Program-made: the position numbers and the translations under genes
Notes under the pieces: model-generated
Seen by the model: only the letters and a program-made list of their open reading frames with translations
Told to the model about the DNA's origin: nothing
The model's database searches: none
Source of the DNA: Turbatrix aceti
Lineage: Eukaryota > Nematoda > Chromadorea > Rhabditida > Panagrolaimidae
DNA length: 64,000 bases
Assembly (NCBI GenBank): GCA_963969345.1
Contig: OZ017766.1
Location: 5,828,001-5,892,000 of the forward strand
Reading direction: 5' to 3'
In this document: positions 53,596 through 64,000 of the stretch, piece by piece
How the letters are laid out: each line of letters begins with the position of its first letter
How positions within the stretch are numbered: the stretch's first letter is position 1

Positions 53596-55730
53596 TGCAC
53601 CGCGGCCCTATGGGCCGCTAATGTATGTTTAAACGGAATGTCAAAAACGTAAAGTAAAAATGTTGAAAAAATGTTTAAAAAACGTTCAAAAACGTCCAAA
53701 AATGTCAAAATTACGTTCAAATGTATGCAAATGTCATCAAACGTTCTCTCGCAACGAAAGAACGGAACAGAACGCCAATAGTAATGTTTGTGCCCTGCGG
53801 GCAAAGTGGATGCCTCCAACGAACGTTGGTACGTTCGGAGCCAACGAACGTTATTACGTTCGAAGCCAACGAACGTTTGTACGTTCGGATCCAACGAACG
53901 TTGGTACGTTCGGATCCAACGAACGTTGGTACGTTCGGATCCAACGAACGTTGGTACGTTCGGATCCAACGAACGTTGGTACGTTCAGAGTCAACGAACG
54001 TTGATACGTTCGGAGCCAACGAACGTAAAGACGGCATGTTAAAAACGTAAAGAAAAAATGTTTAAAAAAAGGTTCAAAAACGTCCAAAAATGTCCAAATG
54101 TATGCAATTGTCATCAAACGGTCTCTCGCAACGAAAGATTAGACGGCATGTTAGAAACGTAAAGTAAAAATGTTTAAAAAACGTTCAAAAACGTCCAAAA
54201 ATATCAAAATTACGTTCAAATGTATGCAAATGTCATCAAACGTTCTCTCGCAACGAAAGAACGAACGTTGGTACGTTCGGAGCCAACGAACGTTGATACG
54301 TTCGGAGCCAACGAACGTAAAGACGGCATGTTAGAATTGTAAAGTAAAAATGTTTAAAAAACGTTCAAAAACGTCCAAAAATGTCAAAATTACGTTCAAA
54401 TGTATGCAAATGTCATCAAACGTTCTCTCGCAACGAAAGAACGAACGTTGGTACGTTCGGATCCAACGAACGTTGGTACGTTCGGAGCCAACGAACGTTG
54501 ATACGTTCGGAGCCAACGAACGTAAAGACGGCATGTTAAAAACGTAAAGAAAAAATGTTTAAAAAAAGGTTCAAAAACGTCCAAAAATGTCCAAATGTAT
54601 GCAATTGTCATCAAACGGTCTCTCGCAACGAAAGATTAGACGGCATGTTAGAAACGTAAAGTAAAAATGTTTAAAAAACGTTCAAAAACGTCCAAAAATA
54701 TCAAAATTACGTTCAAATGTATGCAAATGTCATAAAACGTTCTCTCGCAACGAAAGAACGAACGTTGGTACGTTCGGAGCCAACGAACGTTGATACGTTC
54801 GGAGCCAACGAACGTAAAGACGGCATGTTAAAAACGTAAAGAAAAAATGTTTAAAAAAAGGTTCAAAAACGTCCAAAAATATCAAAATTACGTTCAAATG
54901 CAAATGCAAATGTATGCAAATGTCATCAAACGTTCTCTCGCAACGAAAGAACGGAACAGAACGCCAATAGTAATGTTTGTGCCCTGCGGGCAAAGTGGAC
55001 GCCTCCAACGAACGTTGGTACGTTCGGAGCCAACGAACGTAAAAACGAAACGTAAAAACCGAACGCACAAAAACGTGTAATGATGGTGCCCTGCGGGCAA
55101 AGTCGACGTTTTCGAACGAACGTAGAAAATCGAACGATCGCAGAAACGTAAAAAAACGAACGCACAAATACATAATGTAACGACGGACGCACACCGACGC
55201 ACGTAAAAAAAAACGTCAATTTATGCACGTTTTTGGCATTTTTGACAACTTTGCCGTCGATCAACCATAAAACGGGATACATGGTTGAAATCGTCTCGTC
55301 AAATGCAATCGAATAGGGATACTCATTTTATCCGGAAACGAAATTTGCGTACGTCTTTTTGGACACGATTGCTTTTAGGTCAAATTTTTGCTCGTTTTTG
55401 GCATTTTTGACAACTTTGCCGTCGATCATCCATAAAACGGGATACATGGTTGAAATCGTCTCGTCAAATGCAATCGAATAGGGGTACTCATTTTATCCGG
55501 AAATGAAATTTGCGTTTTTCGGATAAAGCCGGATTTAAGCTTATCCGTTGATCCGATAAAAAAATGAGGTACCATTTCGTGATCCCCATGTTCTAGCCGC
55601 ATCTTTTAAGACTATACCCGGTACCCAGAGCTTTCATTTGCGTACGTACATATGGACACATTTGCTTTTAGACGGGTGTTTGCGTAGACACAAATATATG
55701 GACACAGTTGCTTTGGAAGTAAGTAACAAG
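53544..55730. repeat. Block bracketed by a 52-bp perfect direct repeat
   Basis: TTTGCGTAGACACAAATATA through to AAGTAAGTAACAAG occurs at 53544-53595 and at 55679-55730. The second copy runs straight into the first unit of the second ~1.28-kb array. Confidence 0.85.
53640..55080. repeat. Higher-order repeat of ACGTTC motifs with 25-bp palindromic minisatellite
   Basis: Composite units (GACGGCATGTTA(A/G)AAACG, AAAAATGTTTAAAAAACG, TCATCAAACGTTCTCTCGCA) alternate with runs of a 25-bp repeat (CAACGAACGTTGGTACGTTC + GGATC). The longest run is eight units at 53816-54015. Every 25-mer contains the inverted repeat CGAACGT-NNNN-ACGTTCG. A GTGCCCTGCGGGCAAAGT hairpin block recurs at 53790, 54980 and 55088. 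Long open frames here are a by-product of the repeat. Confidence 0.85.
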
Positions 55731-58700
55731 GCTAAAGGGGGGCCCCCTACGGGGGCCCCAGGAAGGGAAAAGGAAGGAAGGGGAAGGCAAGGCAAGGCAA
55801 GGTAAAGGTATCAAGGAAGGATCAGAAGGATCGTAAAATCGAAAAGGATCGTCTATCGTTTTGTTGTTTATTTTTGTTTTGCCCGTTTTTTGTTTATCTT
55901 TTGCCGATCATGATTTTACCGATAGAAAATAATTATTATTTGTCATTATCTTTTAGAATAACCGACGATTTGCATATTATCAAAATCAAATCAAATACAT
56001 ATAATCGTTTTTTGACCCGCTTTCAAATATCGAATACATAAATATAATGGGGGCCCCTTTGGGGCCCCATGTAATTTGTTTTACGCTTTTGTAAAATATA
56101 AGTAATAATGTTGCTTTTCAATATCGCGCATCTTTCGTCATTGCCTTATAAATCCTCGCCCGCTGCAATCGCTTATTGACCCGTTTCAAAGCATAAAACC
56201 AAACACAAAAAAATATTCAAATAATACGTACTAACACTAACACTGGGGCCCAGGAAAAATAGCAATTTAACAAAAATCATAAAATTATGATACACGAATC
56301 AAATCAAAATTAATAACAACAATCACTTATTTTGCCATCTTTCGCCATCACCCAATCGCCCACTGTCACCGCAATGCGGTTCTCTCGACTGATGGCATGT
56401 GCGCCGTCCGCCTCTGCACCCGCTGTCTATCCGCCCCCTTACCATGGATTTCATTTTGTGAATGATCAAAAAATTGAATTATTCAAATTAATTTTTAAAA
56501 TTTTGAAAAAATGTTTTTCATCTTCAGCAAAAAATGGCAATGCTATTGATATCACATTTGCCCCTACCCAAGTATCTGGCACAAATTATTTTTTTGTAAA
56601 CCAAAAATTCAAATTTGTTCATGTTTGATTTTTGATTGTCAAATGACCCATCATTATGATTGCCTATTTCCGAGGAATTCAAAAATATTTTTTTCAACAT
56701 TTTTAAAATTAATTTAACAGAATCATTATTTTGTCTTACGCAATCGCTATCGTCCTTGCGCTATCGCTCCTCGCTCGCTCGCTCACACTCACCCACTTGA
56801 CCCTGCGCCGCGGCGCGCTCTCCCCTCCTCCCTCCATCGCGCTTTCGCCATTTTTGATGACAAAATTTTGACAATTATGATAAAGCGCGCATTATCTTTT
56901 TCAAATCAATGGCTCCGGACCTAATGGCCCGCCAAACCGTTTACAGCGTAAAATTTGGATTTTATCGAATATACATACCGTAAAATTAAAATTGTGTCTT
57001 TGTAAAAACATCCTACTATTATAAGAGGTAACAAGGCTAAAGGGGGGGCCCCCTACGGGGGCCCCAGGAAGGGAAAAGGAAGGAAGGGGAAGGCAAGGCA
57101 AGGCAAGGTAAAGGCATCAAGGAAGGATCAGAAGGATCGTAAAATCGAAAAGGATCGTCTATCGTTTTGTTGTTTATTTTCTTTTTGCCCGTTTTTCGTT
57201 TATCTTTTGCCGATCATAATTTTACCGATAGAAAATAATTATTTTTTGTTATTATCTTTTAGAATAACCGACGATTTGCATATTATCGAAATCAAATCAA
57301 ATACATATAATCGTTTTTTGACCCGCTTTAAAAATATTGGAATACATAAATACAATGGGGGCCCCTTTGGGGCCCCATGTAATTTGTTTTACGCTTTTGT
57401 AAAACATAAGTAATAATGTTGCTTTTCAATATCGCGCATCTTTCGCCATCGCCTAATAAATCCTCGCCCGCTGCAATCGCTTATTGACCCGTTTCAAAGC
57501 ATAACACCAAACACAAAAAAATATTCAAAGAATATGTACTAACACTAACACTGGGGCCCAGGAAAAATAGCAATTTAACAAAAATCATAAAATTATGTGA
57601 TACATAAATCATCAAAATTAATAACAACAATCACTTATTTTGCCATCTTTCGCCATCACCCAATCGCCCACTGTCACCGCCGTTGCGGTTCTCTCGACTG
57701 ATGGCATGTGCGGCGCCGTCCGTCTCTGCACCCGCTGTCTGTTCCGCCCACTCACCATGGATTTCATTTTCTGAGAGATCAAAAAATTGAATTATTCAAA
57801 TTAATTTTTAAAATGTTGAAAAAATGTTTTTCATCTTCAGCAAAAAATGGCAATGCTATTGATATCACATTTGCCCCTACCCCAGTTACTGGCACAAATT
57901 ATTTTTTTGTAAACCAAAAATTCAAATTTGTTCATGTTTGATTTTTGATCGTCAAATGACCCATCATTATGATTGCCTATTTCCGAGGAATTCAAAAATA
58001 TTTTTTTCAACATTTTTAAAATTAATTTAACAGAATCATTTTTTTGTCTTACGCAATCGTCCTTGCGCTATCGCTCGCTCGCTCACACTCACCCACTTGA
58101 CCCTGCGCGCCGCCTCCTCCCTCTATCGCGCTTTCGCCATTGACTATTTTGACAATTATGATAAAGCGCGCATTATCTTTTTCAAATCAATGGCTCCGGA
58201 CCTAATGGCCCGCCAAACCGTTTATCAGCGTAAAATTTGGATTTTATCGAATATACATACCGTAAAATTAAAATTGTGTCTTTGCAAAAACACCTTACTA
58301 TATAGAGAGGTAACAAGGCTAAAGGGGGGGCCCCCTACGGGGGCCCCAGGAAGGGAAAAGGAAGGAAGGGGAAGGCAAGGCAAGGCAAGGTAAAGGTATC
58401 AAGGAAGGATCAGAAGGATCGTAAAATCGAAAAGGATCGTCTATCGTTTTGTTGTTTATTTTCTTTTTGCCCGTTTTTCGTTTATCTTTTGCCGATCATA
58501 ATTTTACCGATAGAAAATAATTATTTTTTGTTATTATCTTTTAGAATAACCGACGATTTGCATATTATCGAAATCAAATCAAATACATATAATCGTTTTT
58601 TGACCCGCTTTAAAAATATTGGAATACATAAATATAATGGGGGCCCCTTCGGGGCCCCATGTAATTTGTTTTACGCTTTTGTAAAATATAAGTAATAATG

Positions 58701-59601
58701 TTGCTTTTCAATATCGCGCATCTTTCGCCATCGCCTAATAAATCCTCGCCCGCTGCAATCGCTTATTGACCCGTTTCAAAGCATAAAACCAAACACAAAA
58801 AAATATTCAAAGAATATGTACTAACACTAACACTGGGGGCCAGGAAAAATAGCAATTTAACAAAAATCATAAAATTATGTGATACATAAATCATCAAAAT
58901 TAATAACAACAATCACTTGTTTTGCCATCTTTCGCCATCACCCAATCGCCCACTGTCACCGCCGTTGCGGTTCTCTCGACTGATGGCATGTGCGGCGCCG
59001 TCCGTCTCTGCACCCGCTGTCTGTTCCGCCCACTCACCATGGATTTCATTTTCTGAGAGATCAAAAAATTGAATTATTCAAATTAATTTTTAAAATGTTG
59101 AAAAAATGTTTTTCATCTTCAGCAAAAAATGGCAATGCTATTGATATCACATTTGCCCCTACCCCAGTTACTGGCACAAATTATTTTTTTGTAAACCAAA
59201 AATTCAAATTTGTTCATTTTTGATTTTTGATTGTCAAATGACCCATCATTATGATTGCCTATTTCCGAGGAATTCAAAAATATTTTTTTCAACATTTTTA
59301 AAATTAATTTAACAGAATCATTTTTTTGTCTTACGCAATCGTCCTTGCGCTATCGCTCGCTCGCTCACACTCACCCACTTGACCCTGCGCGCCGCCTCCT
59401 CCCTCTATCGCGCTTTCGCCATTTTTGATGACAAAATTTTGACAATTATGATAAAGCGCGCATTATCTTTTTCAAATCAATGGCTCCGGACCTAATGGCC
59501 CGTCAAACCGTTGATCAGCGTAAAATTTGGATTTTATCGAATATACATACCGTAAAATTAAAATTGTGTCTTTGCAGAAACACCTTACTATATAGAGAGG
59601 T
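55724..59601. repeat. ~1.28-kb tandem repeat array, block 2 (three units)
   Basis: Units 55724-57028, 57029-58310 and 58311-59601 have the same internal order as block 1. The 68-codon frame (starting MPIIILPIENNYFLLLSFRI) is intact in two of the three units. The last unit runs out at AGAGAGGTAAACAATCG before the Sgf11-like gene. Confidence 0.9.
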
Positions 59602-59795
59602 AAACAATCGTATTAAAACAATGTCCGAATGACTCCGCAATGTGCCGCGGAAAAAGACTGACTGAAAGCCATATTCGGTTAGAAAATGCAACCAAGATTC
59701 ATTTGTAAGTGTACCGCATGTTGCACGCAAAACCGCGCTTTTCTGCTTTTATATTTTTTTCAATCAATCAAAAACAATATTTTGTGCAATTTGCC

Positions 59796-60216
59796 ATGAA
59801 TTCTTCGACTTCTGACCTTCCAATTGACCGTAGGTTTTTTGTCTGTTTTATTTTTGACCGAAGCAACAACTGATCTTTTTCCAGAAGCCATTGCCAACAT
59901 CTGCAGCTACCTGGTGAACCGCGCAGCGTCGGAGATCGCATTTGCAGCTGCGGAATTCGATGAGCAGCTTTCGAGTGGGTCATCTGGGTCAGCTGGAGAC
60001 CGGACTCCGCAGCCCTGCATCAAGTCGGCCGTTTCCGCCGCAGGCGACGGCATAAGCCACGTGAAAGCCTTCAAGCTGCCCACAGTCGGCTGCTCGTTCT
60101 GTGGGCGGATGATGGCGTCAGGTGCAGTCATCGGCAAGCACATTCTCAGGTGCGCGGCCCAGAACGAGGCGCAGCGGAGTCAGAACGACGAAAACACGAA
60201 ACCGAGCGACGAATAA
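59796..60216 (+). CDS. Sgf11/ATXN7L3-like SAGA deubiquitinase-module zinc-finger protein
   Basis: Two exons (59796-59829, 59885-60216) give 121 residues. A short N-terminal leader precedes a helix (AIANICSYLVNRAASEIAFA) in the place where Sgf11 has its long N-terminal helix that docks to Sus1/ENY2. After a Ser/Gly linker comes a finger CSFCGRMMASGAVIGKHILR then C: C-x2-C-x12-H-x3-C, with the 'CxxCxRxMA' signature of Sgf11/ATXN7L3. In SAGA this finger sits beside the Ubp8/USP22 active site for H2B deubiquitination. The spacing before the His is one residue longer than usual. The assignment is by pattern. The tetraspanin start lies only 124 bp downstream on the same strand. Confidence 0.55.
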
Positions 60217-60340
60217 TTTTTTGAAGATGAAAAATGATTGCTTGATTGAAGTTTACGGATTTTATAAAATTTGAATTTGAATTGTAAAGTCGGTCGAGCC
60301 GTGTTCATTTTGTGTTCACAGTCTTCTGCCAGCCGTAGGC

Positions 60341-61313
60341 ATGCTACGATCGGCCATTCAACTGTCCCAATCCAACGCGAAGCCGACGTGGACGCTCTAC
60401 CGCCTGACCAACTTGCTCCTCGTCGCGATCGTCGTCCAGGCGCTCGTCGCGTGCTGCTGCCTCGTCCCGATCATCGAATTCGGCTGGTTTTGGCTTGATC
60501 TTGAGTTCATCGCCGACGGATTTTTGCTCAAATACGGACCGTTTTTCTCGACCCTGGTCACTTTTCTCTTTGCCATTCTGGCTTCTCTTTGGCAGTTTTC
60601 GAGCATCCTCAGCACGCGTTCCCAGGACCCGACCGCCCTCTCCCCGGGGACCCCGGTGCTGACTTTCACCGCCTCGGCGATCGTAGGTGGCATTGTCGTC
60701 CTTCAGCTCGGAATCTCGGGCGCCACTCTGCTGGGCGCGAGTTCTTCGTGGCGAGAGCCGATCGCCGTCAACTTCAGAATCCTGCTGGAGACGGCCAAGT
60801 ACAATCCGGTGGCGGCGGCCGAGTTCAACCTCCTCCAGACCAGGTACCAGTGCTGTGGCTTCGAGGATCCGGAAGTCGTGGACTACGATAAAAGATTTGT
60901 GCCTCTGGTTTCTGTGTCGGATACTGCGACTTACACTTCCATGCTGTGAGTTACCCGGGCGGAAAAATATTTACTTTTGCGAATCCATGCTTGTTTCCAG
61001 GGATTCCATGACAATACCGTACTCCTGCTGTCGTCGGGACACCCTCCACCCCTGCATCCACATCGGTCTGAACCGGGTCGTCAAGCCGAGCCACCTCAGC
61101 CGCTTCGTGCCCTTCCCGCCCATCAACGCGACGGTCGACAACGTTCTCGACTCCCTCCTCGTGGCTTCGACCTGTCCTGATCTCATTTTTGCGTCGTTTA
61201 TGGATCATCTTTTTTTGCCCTGCGGTCTTTTGTCTCTCGTTTGCGCTTTCATCGCTTTGGTCAATTCTGGGATCTTGATGTTGTTCAATCGGTTTTTAAA
61301 AGTTCAGAAATGA
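60341..61313 (+). CDS. Tetraspanin
   Basis: Two exons (60341-60945, 61001-61313) give 305 residues. There are four hydrophobic segments: LLLVAIVVQALVACCCLV, PFFSTLVTFLFAILASLW, ASAIVGGIVVLQLGISGATL and LLSLVCAFIALVNSGILMLF. The large extracellular loop between TM3 and TM4 carries the diagnostic QCCGFEDP and, later, PYSCC with further Cys (HPC, STC). An N-glycosylation sequon (NAT) lies in the loop. Tetraspanins organise membrane microdomains. An acceptor-like TTCACAG at 60321 and TGCCAG at 60332 lie just before the ATG, in a spacer of only 124 bp from the previous gene. It converges with the rhomboid gene. Confidence 0.88.
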
Positions 61314-61432
61314 AAAAAAATATTTGGATTGTGATACAAATTGGCAATGAAGTCAAAAATGCTGGCGGTATTTATTTTTCGATTTATGGCCTCAATCTGA
61401 GAAAAAACAAAAATCTAGACACAAAGTCAATT

Positions 61433-62874
61433 TCAAAAACTGTTGCTGTACGTAGCCGAATCCGCAGCATGAATCAGCATCTTGCACATGTCCATGTGCT
61501 TGATCATGAGATCGACATTCGACGGCAACTGATAGGGAGAGTGAACCAACGAAGATATCGGGACACCGGCTAGGATGTCAAATACGGTCTAAAAAACGCA
61601 AAAAAAAAATTAATTTGAACATAAAATTGATGCAAAAGTGCGAAACTCACTCCCAAATTGTTGCCTGATTCCCGCAGCCTCTGGACGTACTTTTCATGAG
61701 CCATTTTTTCGTTGTCTCTTATGTAGCCTATTATTGTCAGAGAAATCTTTATTTCTTCCACCATCGTTTCTACCTAAAAAAAATGGGGTTATTATGTACA
61801 TGTAAGTGAAAAAATAAATGTAAATATTACCGTAGGATCCGGGTTTTTCTCATATGCGTCCAAAAAAAGATTCAGTGAAGCCCGGAGCTCTTTGAAATAT
61901 TCATCTCGTTTACAAATCATGCAATCACACTTTGGGATTTCGTATACACCAAAGATGATAAGACAAAAAATGATCAAAGTAAATAACAATACTGCCCCGA
62001 CCCACGCTAGGAGTTTGTGCGGTGTAACTTGGAGATAGCGAAGAAAAATTGTTCCAAGCGCGATGCCGGACAGGTAACTGACGAAATGGCCATAAAAGGA
62101 ATCATTGATGCTTTCCATGCTTTCAGAAGGGATCATTCCACGTGCGATCAGCACCATTAGCATCAGAAGGCCGAGTGACGCAGCCGCAAAAATTCTGGGT
62201 AAGCGTAACGGCATTTCGGCCCAATTGAAGCAAATATTCGCCACCTGGGCTCCGTAGAGACCGTAGACAGCGTTGGAGCATCCAAAAAAGTCCATTTGCG
62301 GTTCAATGATTCTATTGACCAAAAGTCCGGTAAAGGATGAAAGCAGGTAGATGGGCGCTATACGGTAGGATTGGTGAACCAACTCCAGGGGAATCCCGAC
62401 GATCAGCTGCATGACGACGTTCTTCGCCAGGTGAAGGTACCCAGCGTGCACGAGAACCGAAGTGAAATAGGACCACAGAAAAAGCGGATGTCGGTGATCA
62501 AAATGCAGGTAGAGCTTGGTCTGTCCGGATTCATGGGAGTGGAAGCCGGTCTTGAAGCAGATACAGTATGCCACGTAGATGAACACCTGGAGAAAAGATA
62601 TACCCAAAATGAAGTAGGGCGGATGCGTGAGGTCGTATTCAGCAAGGTAGTTGGGTGATTCGTGTATCTCGGATGTGAGCAGAGGTATCCCGAAGTGAGG
62701 TAACAGAACGGCCGTTAGTTCTACGCCCAGAAGAACGGTTGTAATGACTTTTTCGAGGAATTTGAGAACACCTGGAAGACAATATTACAAAATAATAAAA
62801 TTACGGTAAGGAAAAATTATACGGTATAAAACGTTAAATTCATAGATTGCAGAATCGAGTTTGTCGCTGAACAT
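61433..62874 (-). CDS. Rhomboid-family intramembrane protein
   Basis: Four exons (62874-62823, 62771-61831, 61773-61651, 61588-61433) give 423 residues. The rhomboid core runs from about residue 70 to 270: WSYFTSVLVHAGYLHLAKNV (HxxxxHxxxN in TM2, canonical), then GCSNAVYGLYGAQVANI carrying the serine nucleophile, then GHFVSYLSGIALG carrying the catalytic His. The usual GxSG is GCSN here: the Ser is kept but the following Gly is Asn. Seven hydrophobic segments are visible. A C-terminal cytosolic tail (about 290-423) with CDCMIC and helices follows. The first exon was chosen because a C|GT junction gives FNVLYRVLKFLEK in frame. Whether it is active is uncertain. Confidence 0.85.
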
Positions 62875-63143
62875 CACTCGTCGTCGATCGTTGACTGTAG
62901 AAGACGTACAACTAACCGATAACAAAATTTTGACAAGCATCAAAATTTTGAAAAATTTGCAAAAAATGTTTTCGATCTTTGCAAATTTTTTTTCGTTTTT
63001 GGTAAACTTTTTTCATTTTTGTCGTCCAGATATTTATTTTTTATTAGCTTTCAAAAAATGTTATCAGTGTTACAGGAAAAAAGTCATTTATCAGTTGCAG
63101 AATCAGTGTGAAATCCGGGAAGGATGCAGGTGTGGGAGGCGCC

Positions 63144-64000
63144 TCAGAGGTAGAATAATTCGCTGACGCCAAACTTTTTGGTGAGAATGACATTTTTGAT
63201 GGCTCGATCAAAATCATCCATGCAGACGACCTTGCGATGCGCTCGGAGAGCCAGCATACCTGCTTCCGTGCAGATGGCCTAAAAATTCATTTTTGTTACA
63301 CAAAAAATAAAAGAAGAAATTTGGACGGTAAAAACGAACTCGACAATCAGCACCACTGATATCCTTGGCCTTGGCAATGATTTTCTCAAACTCAACGTCG
63401 GCAGCCAGGGTCATGCCATTTGTATGAATGTTGAGAATTTTAGTTTTTGTCTTTTCATCGGGTTTTGGCAACTCAATTTTTCGATCGATTCGACCGGGAC
63501 GAATGAGTGCAGGATCGAGGACGTCAATGCGGTTGGTCGCCATGATGATCTTGATATCTCCACGGGATTCAAAGCCGTCGAGTTGGTTGAGTAGCTCGAG
63601 CAGCGTCCGCTGAACCTCCTGCTCGCCCTTGCACGACGTGTCAAAACGCTTTGTTCCAACGGCGTCAATTTCGTCGAGAAAGATGATACACGGCGCGTGA
63701 TCCTTGGCCATTTTGAAGAGTTCGCGGACCAAACGGGCGCCCTCGCCCGATGACTTTTGCACGAGATCCGATCCTGTTGCACGGAGGAAAGTCGCTGACG
63801 TCGAGTTGGCAACTGCTTTCGCGAGAAGAGTTTTTCCTGGAAATGTTATGAATTAATTTTAAAAATTATGCGAAATGCGGAAGTTAATTTACGGTCGTTT
63901 GTGAACTTTTGCACGTCATAAAATGTTTTGTTTTGAAATGAAATGTTATAAACATGTGCTAATTAATTAAACAATTAATTTGTTTAATTAAAAACAGTAC
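63144..64000 (-). CDS. 26S proteasome AAA ATPase, Rpt2/PSMC1-like (3' part)
   Basis: Two exons are visible (63836-63340, 63278-63144). The 5' part is beyond the right edge, and 63837-64000 is intron. The visible part starts inside Walker A ([11 protein letters not shown]). It continues with the pore-side [13 protein letters not shown], Walker [17 protein letters not shown], the second region of homology [20 protein letters not shown] (Arg fingers present) and sensor-2 region [18 protein letters not shown], ending ELFYL. The final hydrophobic-Tyr-X matches the HbYX motif used to dock into the 20S alpha ring. Rpt2 is the best match (TKRxD after Walker B, MTLA, ending -YL). Differences such as QKSSGEG in place of QKYLGDG suggest a divergent orthologue or a paralogue. 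The spacer to the rhomboid start is 269 bp. Confidence 0.8.

Noticed and set aside
53442..55194. Several 80-175-codon frames with RSERTNVRW or NERWYVR repeats
   Set aside because: They are translations of the 25-bp minisatellite, open in multiple frames on both strands, with no start context or splice structure.
48755..59601. Interpretation of the ~1.28-kb units as LTRs of a retroelement
   Set aside because: No TG...CA ends, no internal gag/pol between them and no target-site duplication; they are simply tandem.
1..64000. CRISPR arrays, bacterial operons or prophage
   Set aside because: The window is eukaryotic with spliced genes; none of the repeats has regular repeat-spacer structure.

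Overview
This is eukaryotic nuclear DNA from a small-genome animal, most likely a nematode or a nearby ecdysozoan. The reasons are: about 16 multi-exon protein genes in roughly 50 kb; short AT-rich introns ending in T-runs plus AG; same-strand neighbours only 100-400 bp apart; a FLYWCH-like zinc finger; a cluster of secreted Gly-rich peptides whose mature form starts Gln-Trp, similar in kind to nematode epidermal nlp/cnc peptides; and an R2/R4/NeSL-type retrotransposon with a restriction-like endonuclease. The species cannot be fixed from the sequence. Exon chains were read by hand. For the complete multi-exon genes the exon lengths sum to a multiple of three and splice in frame.

Layout. 1-7.2 kb (minus strand): a METTL23-like methyltransferase (runs off the left edge), VPS18, and a FLYWCH-like gene. 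7.6-16.1 kb: four tandem secreted Gly-rich peptide genes with a shared core promoter, interrupted by a small Ser-rich gene (copy A of an inverted duplicate) and by an RGG-BTB gene. 16.4-27.5 kb (minus strand): TTLL12, an RSL1D1-like ribosome-biogenesis protein, and an NFRKB-like DEUBAD protein. 28.3-43.2 kb (plus strand): FAF1, with a tiny secreted-peptide gene antisense in its first intron, a mitochondrial-type P450, a C3orf33 homologue, an orphan secreted protein, and DMAP1. 43.6-44.4 kb: copy B of the Ser-rich gene.

44.4-48.7 kb holds a head-to-tail array of defective non-LTR retrotransposon copies. 48.75-59.6 kb is repeat territory: six copies of a ~1.28-kb unit in two blocks of three. 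The blocks are separated by 3.1 kb of other tandem repeats, and small GC hairpins with three-base loops recur throughout. 59.8-64 kb: an Sgf11/ATXN7L3-like gene, a tetraspanin, a rhomboid, and the 3' part of a 26S proteasome ATPase closest to Rpt2.

Functional themes. Several genes act in chromatin complexes: NFRKB (INO80), DMAP1 (NuA4/SRCAP) and Sgf11 (SAGA). Others act in ubiquitin/proteasome handling (FAF1, Rpt2-like), endolysosomal fusion (VPS18) and secreted defence or cuticle (Gly-rich peptides). A palindromic MITE-like family of ~300 bp recurs in introns and spacers. The most unusual observations are a 168-bp tract that is identical in the two copies of the inverted duplicate while their coding synonymous sites have diverged, and the nested antisense peptide gene.
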